Shown here piece by piece: positions 1-11,965 of a stretch of DNA of 64,000 bases. The position numbers were made by a program, and so were the translations under genes. Source of the stretch: Vitellaria paradoxa (Eukaryota; Streptophyta; Magnoliopsida; Ericales; Sapotaceae); contig CM034241.1 of the NCBI GenBank assembly GCA_019916065.1, forward strand, positions 2,200,562 to 2,264,561, given 5' to 3'. How positions within the stretch are numbered: position 1 is the first letter of the stretch; every line of letters begins with the position of its first letter. The notes under the pieces are model-generated. The model saw nothing but the letters and a program-made list of their open reading frames with translations. It was not told where the DNA came from and did not search any database.

Positions 1-741
1 AGCCGCCAAGTGTTTAAAAAAAAAAGATAAAGAAGATTAGCTCTCAATTCATTTGGTACATCAAATTTAACTTTTTGAGTCTATGATTTGTTTGAAGGGG
101 AGTCTATAAGTATATTATAGTCAAAAACTCACACGTGCACAAGCATTTGTTCAATTTTATGACTTATTTCACCTCCCGACACAGAATTGACAATTTTCTT
201 GGAAAATCAAAATGTGAATCTTTGAATTTATGAAGGGTGAGAGATTGATGTACATGTATTGGTATAGTGGAATTAAAAGTTTTTTTTAACATTTTTAATA
301 AATTCTTCTACTGTCTTCTTTTTGGTTTTGATTGTCTGTGTCCAAATCTGCACTTACACGTATTTTCCTGAGAGCCTCGTAGGCAGGGCGCAGGAGATCC
401 TCCCTCACATAATTCTGATGTTACACTTAGAAAAGGTCGTGTCATGTATGCCATACTCATGGGTCTTCGGTTTGATCTTGCCTTATTCCTCTTTCTTATT
501 TTTTTGCGCTTGTCATTTCTATATCAAAAAGGGGGAGTCATTTTCAGTTATGTATGTAATATGTGAACTTGTTTCGGCTATGGCATGATATTTTATGTAT
601 TATGTGCTTTGGTGATGATATGATTGATCATTTCTATATTATTCCACATGGTGCCTTGATGTGTGTGTTCAGTACGTGCAGAATTTGATCAGAATTTAAA
701 ATTTAACTTAAGTTTTGATATGGAATTGCTAAGGGGGAGAT
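1..741 (+). mobile_element. 3' internal remnant of a Ty1/copia-type LTR retrotransposon
   Basis: No intact ORF is present. The stretch ends in a purine tract (AAGGGGGAGA, 731-740) directly before a TG-initiated LTR, as a polypurine tract should. A second G-rich tract (AAAAAGGGGGAGTCA, 526-540) lies 200 bp upstream, an arrangement seen in the long 3' region of SIRE-like copia elements. The element enters from the left edge, so gag, pol and the 5' LTR are outside the window. The clade assignment is inference. Confidence 0.5.
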
Positions 742-1636
742 TGTAAAGTCTTGTGGCAAATCCAATTAAAATATTAGTTAAATTAGGAATGCTATTAAAG
801 TTTCCTAAAGTGATGCAAATTGAAGATTTGACGAATTCTGAACAATTAAGGAGATAAAATTAATCAAGTTGACCAAGATTTTGAAGAATTCTAATTGGTG
901 TGAAGGATTACAAAACCTAATGGAATTCAGACGCAGCTTTCTGGAACGTGAATGAAATTCCAGTGTACCTCGCAGGCACGGCGCGGGGAGCGCGCGGGTG
1001 CACTCCAAGCACGCAGGCAGCCCGAAAGGAGCGCGCGGGTGCTCCAAGGTGTCTCAGAAATTCCAGTGAGGTCCGCAGGCAAGAGGATGGGAGACCGAGG
1101 GTGCGCCAGTATTATTTCCTAAAGCGTAAAAATTCCAGTGTAGGTCGCAGGCTGGAGGATGGGAGCGCGAGGGATCGAGCTATGAATATTTTGTTCGAAT
1201 TCAATTTCCTATTTTGCCAAACTAGGGCAACTTTGTAATCCTATATATATGTGAAATCAACTCTGTAATTGGTGAGAGGCGGGAGAACATATTATAGGGA
1301 CCTAGAGAAAGAGTCTTTGAGGATTGAGAGCTTTCATGTCCTTTCTCTAAATTTGTCTTGTATTTTCTTTTCACTTTCTGTGTGAGGCAGAAAGTCTGCT
1401 TGTAGGGTTTATCGAGTGATTCGAGCAAGAGTGACGAAAGGATTCGTGCGAGTGATTCGTAGAGAGTCTGAGTAGAGTCTTGTAACCCGTTGATAGTGAG
1501 ATTGTAAATAGAGGTTTTTCTCCCTGTGATAGGGTTTCCTCGTTATTCTCTTGTGTGATTACTTTCACTGTGTGTGTGATTGTGTGGGTTTGGAATTTTC
1601 ATAAACTAATCAAAGTTAATTTTTTTTTCCTTCACA
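742..1636 (+). mobile_element. 3' LTR of the copia-type element
   Basis: The LTR begins TGTAAAGTC directly after the polypurine tract and probably ends near TTCACA (about 1636), roughly 895 bp. A TATA-like run (TATATATATG, about 1242-1251) is followed by a T-rich region that would be R/U5. The centre (950-1180) is much more GC-rich than the surroundings and holds direct repeats. The 3' end is not certain because the matching 5' LTR is not visible. Confidence 0.5.
957..1177. repeat. Three diverged GC-rich direct repeats inside the LTR
   Basis: A 21-bp motif of the form ATTCCAGTG...CGCAGGC occurs at 957-977, 1060-1080 and 1132-1152. The last two copies are followed by AGGATGGGAG and a purine-rich tail. 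Between the first two, GGAGCGCGCGGGTGC-type text is itself duplicated (about 983-1006 and 1029-1050). Such repeats in the U3 of an LTR may be promoter elements. That role is inference. Confidence 0.6.
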
Positions 1637-1680
1637 TTCAACTATATATTATTTTAACATATTGAGTGTTATGTATTTTA

Positions 1681-2055
1681 ATTATGGGGGCGTTTGGTAA
1701 AGCAAATTTTAGCATTTTTAGCAATTTTTAGTCAAAAGTTACTAGTTGTAATTTTTGATGTGTTTGGTGAAATAAATTGTAATTTTTAGCAATTTGTTAC
1801 AACTTTTAGGTATTTGGTAAACTTTTTACTGTAATAAAACAGAAAAGTTGTAACTTTGTGTATTTGGTAAGCTTTTTACTGTAGCAGAGCAGAAAAGTGA
1901 CAATTTTTATGTGTTTGGTAAAACTTTTTTGTGAAATAAATTACTATACTAAAGCAGAAAAGTAAAAAAAATTATGGTTCCACCACACATACCAAAAGTT
2001 ATATTTTGTAACTTTTGATACTTTTTTATCTTTTTTTGAGCCTCCAAACGAGTTC
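1681..2055. mobile_element. MITE, family A copy 1, with 11-bp target duplication
   Basis: AT-rich 375-bp unit with ends of the form GGGGCGTTTGG and CCAAACGAG. It is bounded by an identical 11-bp repeat TATGTATTTTA at 1670-1680 and 2056-2066. Inside it repeats GTGTTTGGTAAA- and AATTTTTAG-like phrases. Diverged relatives lie at about 13092-13422 and 15368-15672. A duplication of 9-11 bp fits Mutator-like elements, but no superfamily is assigned. Confidence 0.65.
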
Positions 2056-2066
2056 TATGTATTTTA

Positions 2067-3902
2067 AGGTGCAATTCATCTCATTACACTCATCTTGAAT
2101 CTTAATCAAGTAAATATATTTGGAAAAAATATATTATTAGTGGCTTATATACAATGGAAAGGATACAGTACTCATTTGTAATTTATTAGCTCTTTCAAAA
2201 AAAGAGAAGGAAAAAAAAAAAAAAGACTTGGGGGATTAAATGAGCCAACAACTACTTCTTGCTAACATGAGCCACGGGGGTTCGTTGGCAAACAGATCAT
2301 ATTTAATGAGGAAACAGGGACAGGCTAAGAGTTCCTACCCGCACCCTTCAATATCCAAAAATTTTCATGCATGATTTTCTACCAGTTGGTTTACTTACAC
2401 CTAATTTAATCTTTTTTATTTCTTCCAACCTAATTAATTTTTACTTTCTCAAGCAAGAGAGAGAATAGAGCAAATGTGGGTGGGAGTGGTGGGTTGATGG
2501 TGATATCCACCCGTTCCAAACTTTGTTCCGAGTTCTTTCTGGATGATTTAGCTCGTGGACAATGGTATATATAATCTGAATTTTTTTAAAAACAAAAAAA
2601 AAATATTAAAATAATGTGATAAATTTCTTAACCAATCATTTTAAAAATAACAATCCATTAAATTATATATATTTTTTATTACACAATTGTATTGTCACGT
2701 TATTCTTCTGAAATTAATAATTATTGGTTTAGTTTTTGCTGTACTAAACAAATTTAGAATTGGGAGACTAACATCACTTCCAATGTTAGCTGTATGACAT
2801 CGAGCTCAGGTTATGAATTGTTCAATTACAATCGAATTATTCATAATAAAAATAAGTTTAAAGTATGTGATATCGAGATTATGAATTATTCAATTAAATT
2901 TACTTTTACTGTGAACTATCTAATTTTATTTGGGCGGTTCATAACTCTGATGTCACGTAGCAAACATCAAGGTAATGTTAGCCTCCCTTCATTTGACTAA
3001 TTTTTTTTAATTTCTAAATTATAGATTCTGAACCAAATTGATCAGCATGTAGAACTTTTAAGTTTTAAAATAAGTTAATTTATAATTGAATTAATAAGAA
3101 TTAGGTAAAGGCTTCTGAAAATCAAAATTAAATTGAACCATTAATTAAACAGAAATAGATTAGTTTTGTTTCAGTTTTCGAGTTGTTGAGATATTTTGTA
3201 CATTCTTAATAGCACATTACACCAAAGTTGTGCATTATTATTCCAATGTAAATTTCTAGAAGAGAATAAATTATAGTGGGAAAGTATTGTCCAATCCACG
3301 GAAGTACCGAAAGGACAGTTTCAGCCTCTTGCGGTTAAAGTCGGATGGGGAGGCTGAAAATCGCTAGAAATAGAAGCCGATTTGGTTGGCTTGCATTGAT
3401 AAAATCGGCAGAATAATTGCCTGTCCTTTGCTCGAGCTCTATGGCTAGCTCGCCCTTGATTCACGCAAGAAAAACCTTTAAGCTTGTGGTTTGATTAATG
3501 ATTTGTGAAGAAAATAAAATAAAATTTAAAAATCACTTTTTTATATTTAATTTTTAATGAAAATAAGATCGTATCAAACTATTAATTAGAGACTTAAGAA
3601 AAAAAAAAGTTGGGTTTAAAAAATTTTCATATAATTCTTCTACAGAGTATTAATGTGTCGTGGACGCAATTATTTTTATAAATTAAAATTTTTTTTTAAA
3701 GTAAAGTAAATTTAATTTTTAAAACTATTAATTAGATGACTTCCACGCAGACTAGGGAAAGTCATTAGTTGTTAAGAAAACAATGTTGGAACCAAGTATT
3801 TTAAAGTTAAAGTTTGGTGCCTATTTACTAGGAAAAATATTAAAAGATTTAACGATAAGCTATGATAATATTATTATTATATAATATATCTTAGTTAATA
3901 TA
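2067..3902. other. Intergenic, no gene recognised
   Basis: Very AT-rich DNA with homopolymer runs and only short chance ORFs. The exception is 3280-3470, a patch of near-normal base composition containing the inverted pair CAGCCTCTTGCGG / GGGGAGGCTG (about 3320-3357). It looks like a fragment of something once functional, but I cannot identify it. Confidence 0.5.
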
Positions 3903-4443
3903 AGGTACGTTTGAATTGTTAATAAATTCTAAAAAACCCTATAAAACTTCAACAATTTTTATAAATCACTAAAATTCTTTATCACACTTTTTCTTTTTCC
4001 CATCTTTACTAATTTTAAAAAATTTTAATATTTCATTAAAAAAATAAAAATTTCATAAAGAGATTAATTGCATGCGAAATTTTTTTTTTCACAATCATAT
4101 TCTTCTCGTCGAAAATTTTCAAACAAGTACCATTATCGCTTATTTATCTCAAATTTTTTTTAAATCCGTTAAATGGATTTAGATAAACCATTTTAATGGT
4201 TTACTAGTGTAGAATCCGTTAGAACGGATTTTAAAAATCATTCTAACGGTTTTGGCACTGTTCAGAGAGAGAAGAAACATTTTTAAAAATTTTTTAGAAC
4301 GGATTTGGAAAATCGTTCTAACGGTTTTGATACTATTCATATCCAAAAAATATAGTTTGAAAAGAAATACCAAACTTTTTTCTTTACCCAAACCACATTT
4401 TTTTTTATTTTTTCTTATTTTTTATCATTTTAAACGCACACAG
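3903..4443. mobile_element. MITE, family B copy 1
   Basis: Imperfect terminal inverted repeats: GTACGTTTGAATTGTTAAT at the left, and at the right the reverse complement of GTGTGCGTTTAAAATGAT. The core carries palindromic blocks built on AATCCGTTAGAACGGATT and AATCGTTCTAACGGTTTT. Closely similar text occurs at 48394-48755, and a further relative lies at 39523-40033. The shared middle phrase (CAATCATATTCTTC.TGTCGA) makes common descent clear. Confidence 0.6.
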
Positions 4444-4538
4444 AACCATGATAAAATGTTAGAAAATAACTTTCTCTGTGGTAGTTAAAAAAAAAAGAAA
4501 AAGAAAAAACTATGCATGTGGTATTTGTTATGTTACGA

Positions 4539-4735
4539 GGGTGTTTGGTTGACAAAAAATTAGATAAAAAATATAATAAAAGTAAAAAGATGTGACATAA
4601 AGGTAAAATGTGAAAAATTTTGATTGATAAAAATAGAAAAATATAACATAAAAGTAAAATGTGAAAAATTTTAATTGAAAAAAAATATAAAAAATAATTA
4701 CAATTAATAAATTTTGATAATTTTTTATGGTCGGA
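4539..4735. mobile_element. MITE, family C copy 1
   Basis: Starts GGGTGTTTGGTTGACAAAAA and continues with repeated TAAAAGTAAAAtGTGA-like phrases. The reverse complement of 14404-14560 aligns along most of its length, and shorter relatives lie at 48800-48919 and 50431-50550. It is non-coding. The right terminus is poorly defined. Confidence 0.5.
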
Positions 4736-5552
4736 ATCAGGACCGGAGACGGGGTCAAGATATTCTCAATTAATTAAGGCTGCTAACTGACCGCTTAAGT
4801 AACGACAAAGGCAGGCGGAGTAATTCCTTCGCTCCTGTTTGTAATTACCATATAACGACTGGCGTAAAGTTTACAGAGGAACAAATGATGTCATCTATTT
4901 AAGGGTACACCTGTATTTATATAACAAAATAAGTTGACTTTTATTTAAAAAAAATTAGAATGATTTTAAAAAAAAACCCTCTCACATTTTTTATTTTCTC
5001 CTTAATTCTTATCTTATGAATTTTATTATCATTTATCTCACAAAAGAATTTAAACATTTTAAATTTCATTATATTTTAAAGATAAAAATAATATACAAAT
5101 TAAAAGTGTCAACTTAAATTTTTACTTAATGATAATTTTTAAGAAGTTGAACATTTTAAATTAAATCACTATAATTTGTGTTTTCTTTTATGGAACTTAT
5201 TAAAAATTAATTGAAAAAGAAGATGATAATTTTTTGATTTGAATTTTTTTTTAAATTTTAATTATATAAAAAATTTAATACTAATTTTGTTCCAGAGTGT
5301 TATAAATACATATTATTAATATATATATATATATATATATACGAGACAATTTTGATGTACATGTGTGTGTGTATTCAATGGGCACAACGTCATCCCACAT
5401 GCAATGGCTTCTTCCTTGTTGAAGCTACACACGCATGCACAGATAGACACACGCACATACCTCTTCAAATATCAACTCTCAATTGGAGTTCCGATTTCCC
5501 ATTAATTATTAGGAGAAGAATACATAGCACGGAATTGTTCTATCTTAGACAT

Positions 5553-5693
5553 TTAGAGTGTTTAAGAATAGTAAAAAGTGTGATAAAATGAAATAAATTA
5601 TATGTTCATAATTTGTACAATGAGATAAAAGTAAATAATTTTTAAAAATTTTCAGAAATTTTTAGTATTTTATTTCACATCAAACGCATTCTT
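5553..5693. mobile_element. MITE, family D copy 1
   Basis: A unit of about 140 bp, TAGAGTGTTTAAGAATAG ... TCACATCAAACGCATTC, with inverted ends. The reverse complement of 36205-36357 matches it throughout, including the ATGTTCATAATTTGT core and the TTTTTAAAAATTTT tract. The element at 29611-30085 shares its two ends but not its core. Confidence 0.6.
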
Positions 5694-5699
5694 AATTAC

Positions 5700-6930
5700 A
5701 ATGTTAACAGAATGGTAATTAACAATTCAGTATTAATTATAGACCTCCCCAAAATATTTTAAAATTCCAAATACTTATAAATATTACGTAAATCCCTTCT
5801 AACAAATTGAAAATCACAAGGAGTTCCCCCTATATATTGTGCAATCAATATTTTTTTAAATATTTTATTAATACCGTCACTTTAGTAAGAGTTATTATGA
5901 AAGATATTAATATTTAGTTTCGTCTTCTAATTAATTTCATTGGATGTCAATTAACGAATACATTGCGCGCCATAAATCCTAAACCCTCTCTAATTTGACT
6001 CTTTCAATTTTATTTAATTTGCAAATATAGTCAAATCGCTTTCATTTGACCTCGTTTTGATTTTATTTTAATGTTCAACAACCAGAAAGAAATTCAGAAT
6101 AAAATTAAAGCGAACACTTAAAATTTATCAAAAGATACTAAAAATATTTATTTTATCAAATATATAAAAAAAATTTACCTACTAACTTCTGTCAAAAAAT
6201 TACTAAAAATTTAACTTCCAAATAGGTTTTATATATCCATAATCAAATGAGATTTTCCATTAGAATTTATCTAAAAAAAATCACTTTTACTGCCAATCAT
6301 TTTTTTTTTTTTTTTGGTTATAATTCTGATTGACTGAAAAATTTTATAATTTTATTTTATTTTATATACTTTTATACAACTCCAAACACACCTAATATGC
6401 TTAAAGTTTAAGGATAGGATACGAATAAATGAATCTATGAAATAATTACTCGTAATTTAATTATCCTTTTGGTGTATACTCTCCAAGAAGGTCACATTAA
6501 GGTCATAAATATGGTGGACAGGTTAATTGCATTCAGTAAATTCCTGCTACCCAGTACAAAGTTATCTTTCATGTGAAGTTCATCGAGAGGGTCTTAATTA
6601 GCGAGCAAAAGGACGGTAATTGGTTTGCCTTAATTTCTTGGAGCTCTTTACCTCACCAATCATAAAAGTGTACTCACGGTGAGGTACATCAAGGGGACAC
6701 ATTTCTTCTTATAGTATAAAAATGGGAAAAAAAAAAAAATTCTACCAACAATTTTGCATTAAAAAAAAAGATAAAAATGATGTGATAAAAATATTACTGT
6801 AATAAAAATATATTATGATAAAATATTTATTAAAAATTAAAAAAAATTAGAACATTTACCATTACTTGTTTCAAATTATTTCTCATGCAGTGAAAGAAGC
6901 AAACTATTTTTTTTTTAATTTTTTATAATT
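5700..6930. other. Intergenic, AT-rich, no gene recognised
   Basis: Only AT-rich DNA with homopolymer runs. No coding bias, RNA gene or clear repeat boundary is visible. Confidence 0.5.
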
Positions 6931-6934
6931 TAAC

Positions 6935-7095
6935 TTTAAGAGTTAATTTAATTAGTAAGATCTTGAATTTTGCTTCTTAGTGGTCACTAATTCGACTCTT
7001 CTCAAAACTACTTAAGGATTTACTTGGTCGTTAACTTCAAGATCTTAGAAATTAATCGAAGTGTGCAACTTAACTCGGACACTCTTAGTTACACA
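6935..7095 (+). mobile_element. SINE-like retroposon, copy 1
   Basis: An internal B-box-like CTAATTCGACTCTTC lies in the middle, followed by GGATTTACTTGGTCGTTAAC and AGAAATTAATCGAAGTGTGC. The block at 37125-37300 has the same order of phrases (TTAGTTCGACTCTTTTC, GAATTTATCTGATCGTTAA, AAGAATTAGTCGAGATGTG). The pair therefore looks like two old copies of one tRNA-derived SINE family. The 3' end runs into an AC/GC-rich microsatellite. Confidence 0.5.
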
Positions 7096-8010
7096 CGCAC
7101 ACGCGTGCGCACGCGCGCTCACACACAAACACACACACAAAGAGGCAAACTAGTTAGTAAAGGAGGTTGGCCAACTAATTTGTACAACTCATAAAATAGG
7201 GTTTTTATTCAAATCAAAAAAAAATTAATAGTTGTGATAATGGTAAATTTATAATTTATTTTTTAAAATCAATTCTTACTTAAAAAATCTATCACTTATT
7301 AATATATTATAATATTACCCTCATGCTTTTGGCTTGTAATGTCCTTCCTATTTTGCATTTTCTTATAGGTTAATTTCCATTAATAAAATATATAAATTTC
7401 ATTACTGGATTAACATAAATGCATATCTCTATGTATATACAATTTGCGGTATACAAAGAAAACAAAGTACAAGAGATACAAAATCTTATATATATATATA
7501 TATATGTTAAGAGGTTAATAATTTTTTAATTTCTTTCTTAATGTCACTATTAAATCAATTTGACCATCTAGATTATTCATGCATTTGAAATGAACTTATA
7601 TGAACTCAAATAATTTATTCTGTAGGTGAAAATAAAGAAGCAACACAGCATGCGTGTGCACAACCCTTATGTGACTCAACATCAGAAACAGTCATTTTCC
7701 TTTCTTTTACTCATATCAAAATTTTTTATTTTGGGATTTATTATTTATTTTACAGGAAATTTAATCAGAATACACTACTTTAATAGATGCTTAACAATAC
7801 ATTTATTTCCGGAATAGTCTTAATTATCCTTACCAAAGTAATTTAGAAGTAAATATATATAAATTAGCCTTGGAGAAAATTAAGAATATTCTCCAACAAT
7901 TCTAAGAGTTTACATAAGTAAAAGATTTAAATTAGGCTTTTGTGAAGGGTTGACAAGTGCTTTGTCTTTTTGGGTTTAATTCCACAAAAATGTGCATATA
8001 TATACACAAA
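7096..8010. other. Intergenic with (AC)n and (TA)n microsatellites
   Basis: 7086-7140 is a CA/CG-rich alternating run, and 7488-7505 is a TA repeat. Otherwise it is AT-rich DNA without coding bias. The 63-aa ORF at 7626-7817 has no recognisable features. Confidence 0.5.
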
Positions 8011-8013
8011 TGC

Positions 8014-8748
8014 CACTAGTGGAAAGAGGGGTATTAGCGACCGCCACAAGCGGTCACTAAAGGTAAAATAGCGGTCGCTAAAACTATTAGCGACGGCTTA
8101 GTGACCACGTCAAGCGAGTCGCATTTGGGTCGTCGTTAAAAAGTATTAGCGACCGTCAAGGCAGTCGCTAAATTTTTTGCGACCGCGCCTGCGACCGCTT
8201 GAGTTAAAAACGTCAGACAATTAGCGACCGCTTCTAGCGGTCGCTAATACATAAAAAAATTAAAAAAAATAGAAAAATAAAAAAACAGCAACATACAAAA
8301 ATTTTAAAAAATACATAAAAAAATTACATTACACAGTAAAAAAAAAATTCAACAACAACATTTCAACAATTAATATTACATTTCACAACCAACAATTCAA
8401 AAAAAACATTCCAATCAAACTACCAACATCTAACATTAATAGCATATATATGAAACTAACAAATTAATGAGTAAGTAAAATAAAAAAAAAAAAAAAAAAC
8501 ACAATAATATATACATGCATGCATAAATGAATCAGCAAACTCCAACCACAAAAACAAAAAAAAAAAGTATTTACATTCATCCAATAATAAACAAAAAAAT
8601 CAGAAAATAAAAAAAATAATTCAAACTAAAAAAAAAATCAAACCTGGTGGTGTGTTAGTGAGGCCTCCAAATAACTCTAATACACAAAAAAAAATTATTA
8701 GTGAGAGAGAGCAAGAGAGAGAGAGAGAAACAAAGAACAAGAGAAAGC

Positions 8749-8779
<31 letters not shown>

Positions 8780-9194
8780 CTAGAGAGGGAGAATTTACCG
8801 GTGGCGGCGGCGGCGGCCGGCGTCCGGCTACGGCCGCGGCGGCAAAGGGAGGAGGGCAGGGAGGAGAAAGGGGTAGGGGGGAGAGAGGAGAGAGCGCGGG
8901 GGAGAGAAAGGAAAAAGAGGGAGGGAAAGAGAGGAAAAAAAGAGAGAGGCGTTCTGCTAGATTTAATTAGAGTATTAGCGACCGCCTAAAGTGGTCGCTA
9001 ATGTTGTTGCCTAAAAGATATTAGCGACCGCCATGAGCGGTCGCCCAAATTTTTCCGTCGCCTTTTCTTTTGCGCACTTGATTAGCAACGCCCAATATAG
9101 CGACCGCTTTAAGTGGTCGCTAACAACGTTATAATGACCGCCAAAAGCGGTCGCCCGAATTTTTCACTCGCCGATTAACCAATCTCTAGTAGTG
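8014..9194. mobile_element. Non-autonomous CACTA (En/Spm) DNA transposon
   Basis: The element is 1181 bp. It begins CACTAGTGGAAAGA and ends TCTCTAGTAGTG, so both termini read CACTA inward. It is flanked on each side by the same 3 bp, TGC (8011-8013 and 9195-9197), the duplication size of CACTA elements. Both subterminal regions (8036-8250 and 8970-9165) are packed with direct and inverted copies of AGCGACCGC / GCGGTCGCTA, the kind of array bound by a TnpA-like protein. No transposase is encoded. The centre holds a GA microsatellite and a GC-rich block of uncertain origin. It ends about 600 bp before the GPAT6 start codon. Confidence 0.9.
8701..8970. repeat. GA microsatellite and GC-rich purine block in the CACTA core
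   Basis: GAGAGA runs (8701-8790) give way to GGCGGCGGCGGC and a GGGAGG/GAGAGAGG tract. Read on the minus strand it is a pyrimidine leader followed by GCCGCCGCC ending in ACCGGTAAATT, which resembles a captured 5' leader plus a splice donor. The plus-strand 89-aa and 62-aa ORFs here are low-complexity and not credible genes. Confidence 0.55.
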
Positions 9195-9799
9195 TGCTTT
9201 TGTGTCAAAGCTTATGTAACCAATTTATTGACCAGATTTTTTTACTTTTATTTATTTTTTTAATCAAAGGAACTATATGTGCCTTATAGTTATTAACTTA
9301 ATTTGTAAGCTTGGCCAAATGAAAAGGAGTTGAGCTAAGCCAAAGCCAAAAGGGCAAGGGAAAGGGAGTCTTTTAAACTGAAAAAGTAGGCCAATTGAAT
9401 GTATTGTAGGCATTGGTAATTGACCTTCAACTACTCAGACCCATTGGACCCCTCTTCACAACTTCCCTAATTTAAACGTCCCACAGAAAAGAAGAAGAAA
9501 CATACACACAATCACCATCAGTTACACCTCTCTCTCTCTCTCTCTCTCTTTCTCAAACCCACAAAATATATAAACATATATATAATTTTTTTGTGGGTAG
9601 CCACACATAATATTTTCATGCTAACACAGCCAACTATAGCATGGCCATCTTCTCCAATCCTTTTTAAAACCCCCTAACCCACTCCCCCCCCCCCCATATC
9701 TCCCTCATTCCCAAAACACAAACACCCCCTTCTCTCTCTATATTTCTTAAAAAAAAAAAAATTACATACATATTTTCTGTATCTACATCTAATATCGTA
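9195..9799 (+). promoter_or_regulatory. GPAT6 upstream region
   Basis: A CT microsatellite (about 9529-9555) is followed by TATATAAA (9567-9574), the best TATA candidate, 226 bp before the start codon. A 13-C run (about 9683-9695) and a second A+T motif (CTATATTTC, about 9738) lie closer. The CACTA element abuts at 9194, so the undisturbed upstream stretch is about 600 bp. The transcription start is inferred. Confidence 0.4.
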
Positions 9800-11930
9800 A
9801 TGGGTAGGTATCGCCCTTTTGAACCAGTAACAAAGTGTAGCAGTGAGGGGAGATCGAATCAAACAGTGGCAGCAGACCTAGATGGCACTCTCCTTGTGTC
9901 AACAAGTGCCTTTCCCTACTTCATGCTCGTTGCTCTCGAAGCCGGCAGTCTTCTAAGGGCACTGCTCCTCCTAGCATCAGTCCCGTTTGTGTACTTCACA
10001 TACCTATTCGTATCCGAGTCCATTGCCATCCAAACCTTCATCTTCATTTCCTTCGCCGGACTGAAAATTCGAGACATCGAGCTCGTTTCGAGGTCCGTTC
10101 TCCCCAGATTCTACGCCGAGGACGTCCACCCGGAGACTTGGAGGGTGTTCAATTCCTTCGGCAAGAGATACGTTGTCACCGCTAATCCTAGGATTATGGT
10201 GGAACATTTTGCTAAGAACTCTCTTGGGGCTGATAAGGTTCTTGGGACCGAATTGGAGGTCTCGAAGACCGGTAGGGCAACTGGGTTTGCGAAGAAACCC
10301 GGTGTTCTTGTCGGAGAGCACAAAAAAGCGGCCGTCGTCAAAGAATTTGGATCGAATTTGCCCGATTTGGGGCTGGGTGATAGAGAGACTGACCACGACT
10401 TCATGTCTATGTGCAAGGTTTAATATCTCTAAAACTTGTCACAATTAAGTTCTCTTTAATTTTTAGCATGCGAAAATAATATTAATATTGTTGGGTTGTC
10501 TTGCATACTAACCCCTTCTACAATCGATGTGAAAATCCTTTACCCTATTTCTCTCAGTGGGGTAAGGATTGATAATAAATCTGAATTTTAATACCAATTA
10601 TTAGGTTGGACCTCTCTAATCTCAAAAAGTTTGCTCATAAAGTAAGTTTTTCCCTCACACTTATATACTGACTGTCAATCACTTTCATAACTAATGTGGA
10701 ACACTCAACAAATAATTTTTTTGTATTTTTATGGATTGATATGATGACATGATAATTTTGTGTGCCTCTCTCTTCCCAAAAAAAAAAAAAATCAGTTAAA
10801 ATCTTTTTTTTGGGGGGTTATTCAAATGTCATTAACACATAATTAATTTTGTGAAAAAATTCTTTGTAATAAATCATAATGTATAATTTAAATGTATTTT
10901 AATGAGTATTTTACTTAGAAAAATGCTATTTATCTAGCATAAGAATTTACCAAATAATTAATTAAAATGCATTTATAATTATATTGGTTTATTGCTTTCG
11001 AGTGTTGGGATATATTACCTTTAAATTATTGAACTATATGTGTTTTACATTATTCTAGTCCTTATTTCATAATAATTTGTGTGATTGTATCGCGTTCCCC
11101 TTTTATTCAAATCGATAAATTCTCACAATTCTTTACAATTTTTCTTTTAAGAATTTATTTTAGATAAATAATTTTTTTTTTTTTACATGATACAACATAA
11201 CTAATTTTTTATTGGGTTGCTGAAAGCTTCTCATTGAGTATAGCATTAAGTGTATCAAGCACAGCATCTTTTTCGTTTTGTACTTTCGATGGTCTGTTTC
11301 TTAACTGAAGTAGGCACATCGTCTTTGATTTTTGCCATGGTTGGTGAGAGATTTTAGGGTCAATTTTACTTTGTCGAGAAATCTCCTTTTGTGTTGTAGA
11401 ATTATTTAGTCTCAGACCTAAGATATATATATATATATATATAATTATATATATGTCCCCACCAATGTAAAAATGGCATAGTATGATCTTGTCTCATATT
11501 TTAATGCTACGGACAATATTTCCCTTTGTAGGGATATAATATATGCATGTACGCCGAATTTACAGATCAATTTAATTTTTCCATGTGCAGTTCAATAATC
11601 AAATTAGGTTGGTCCACAACTATAAACAGTTAGATACATTCAATTTACTCCTCTCTTTTTCATTAGCTTTTGATGTATGTATTTGTCCATTAATGGTAAT
11701 TGTAATACCCCCAACAATTAGTAGGTTATATAGTACAAAACAGGTGACATTAATTTTCCTTGTGTAAGGACAATTAACCCCCCGCTGCACCATGCATTCT
11801 TCATGTCCAACCCACCTTTTCACTCTATCACAGCCTTGGATTATGCATCTCATGAGAGAAATATGAAGAATGGCAATTCTTTTTTCTTTTTTTCTTTCCT
11901 TTTTTTTTTTTGATAAATTCTTTATTTTGC

Positions 11931-11965
<35 letters not shown>

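Noticed and set aside
8701..8989. Glu/Arg-rich ORFs of 89 and 62 aa
   Set aside because: Translation of a GA microsatellite and GC-rich tract inside a non-autonomous CACTA element. Low complexity and no conserved pattern.
10004..10416. Minus-strand ORFs of 130 and 101 aa over GPAT6 exon 1
   Set aside because: They are shadows of the GC-richer coding exon. The plus-strand frame carries the conserved motifs.
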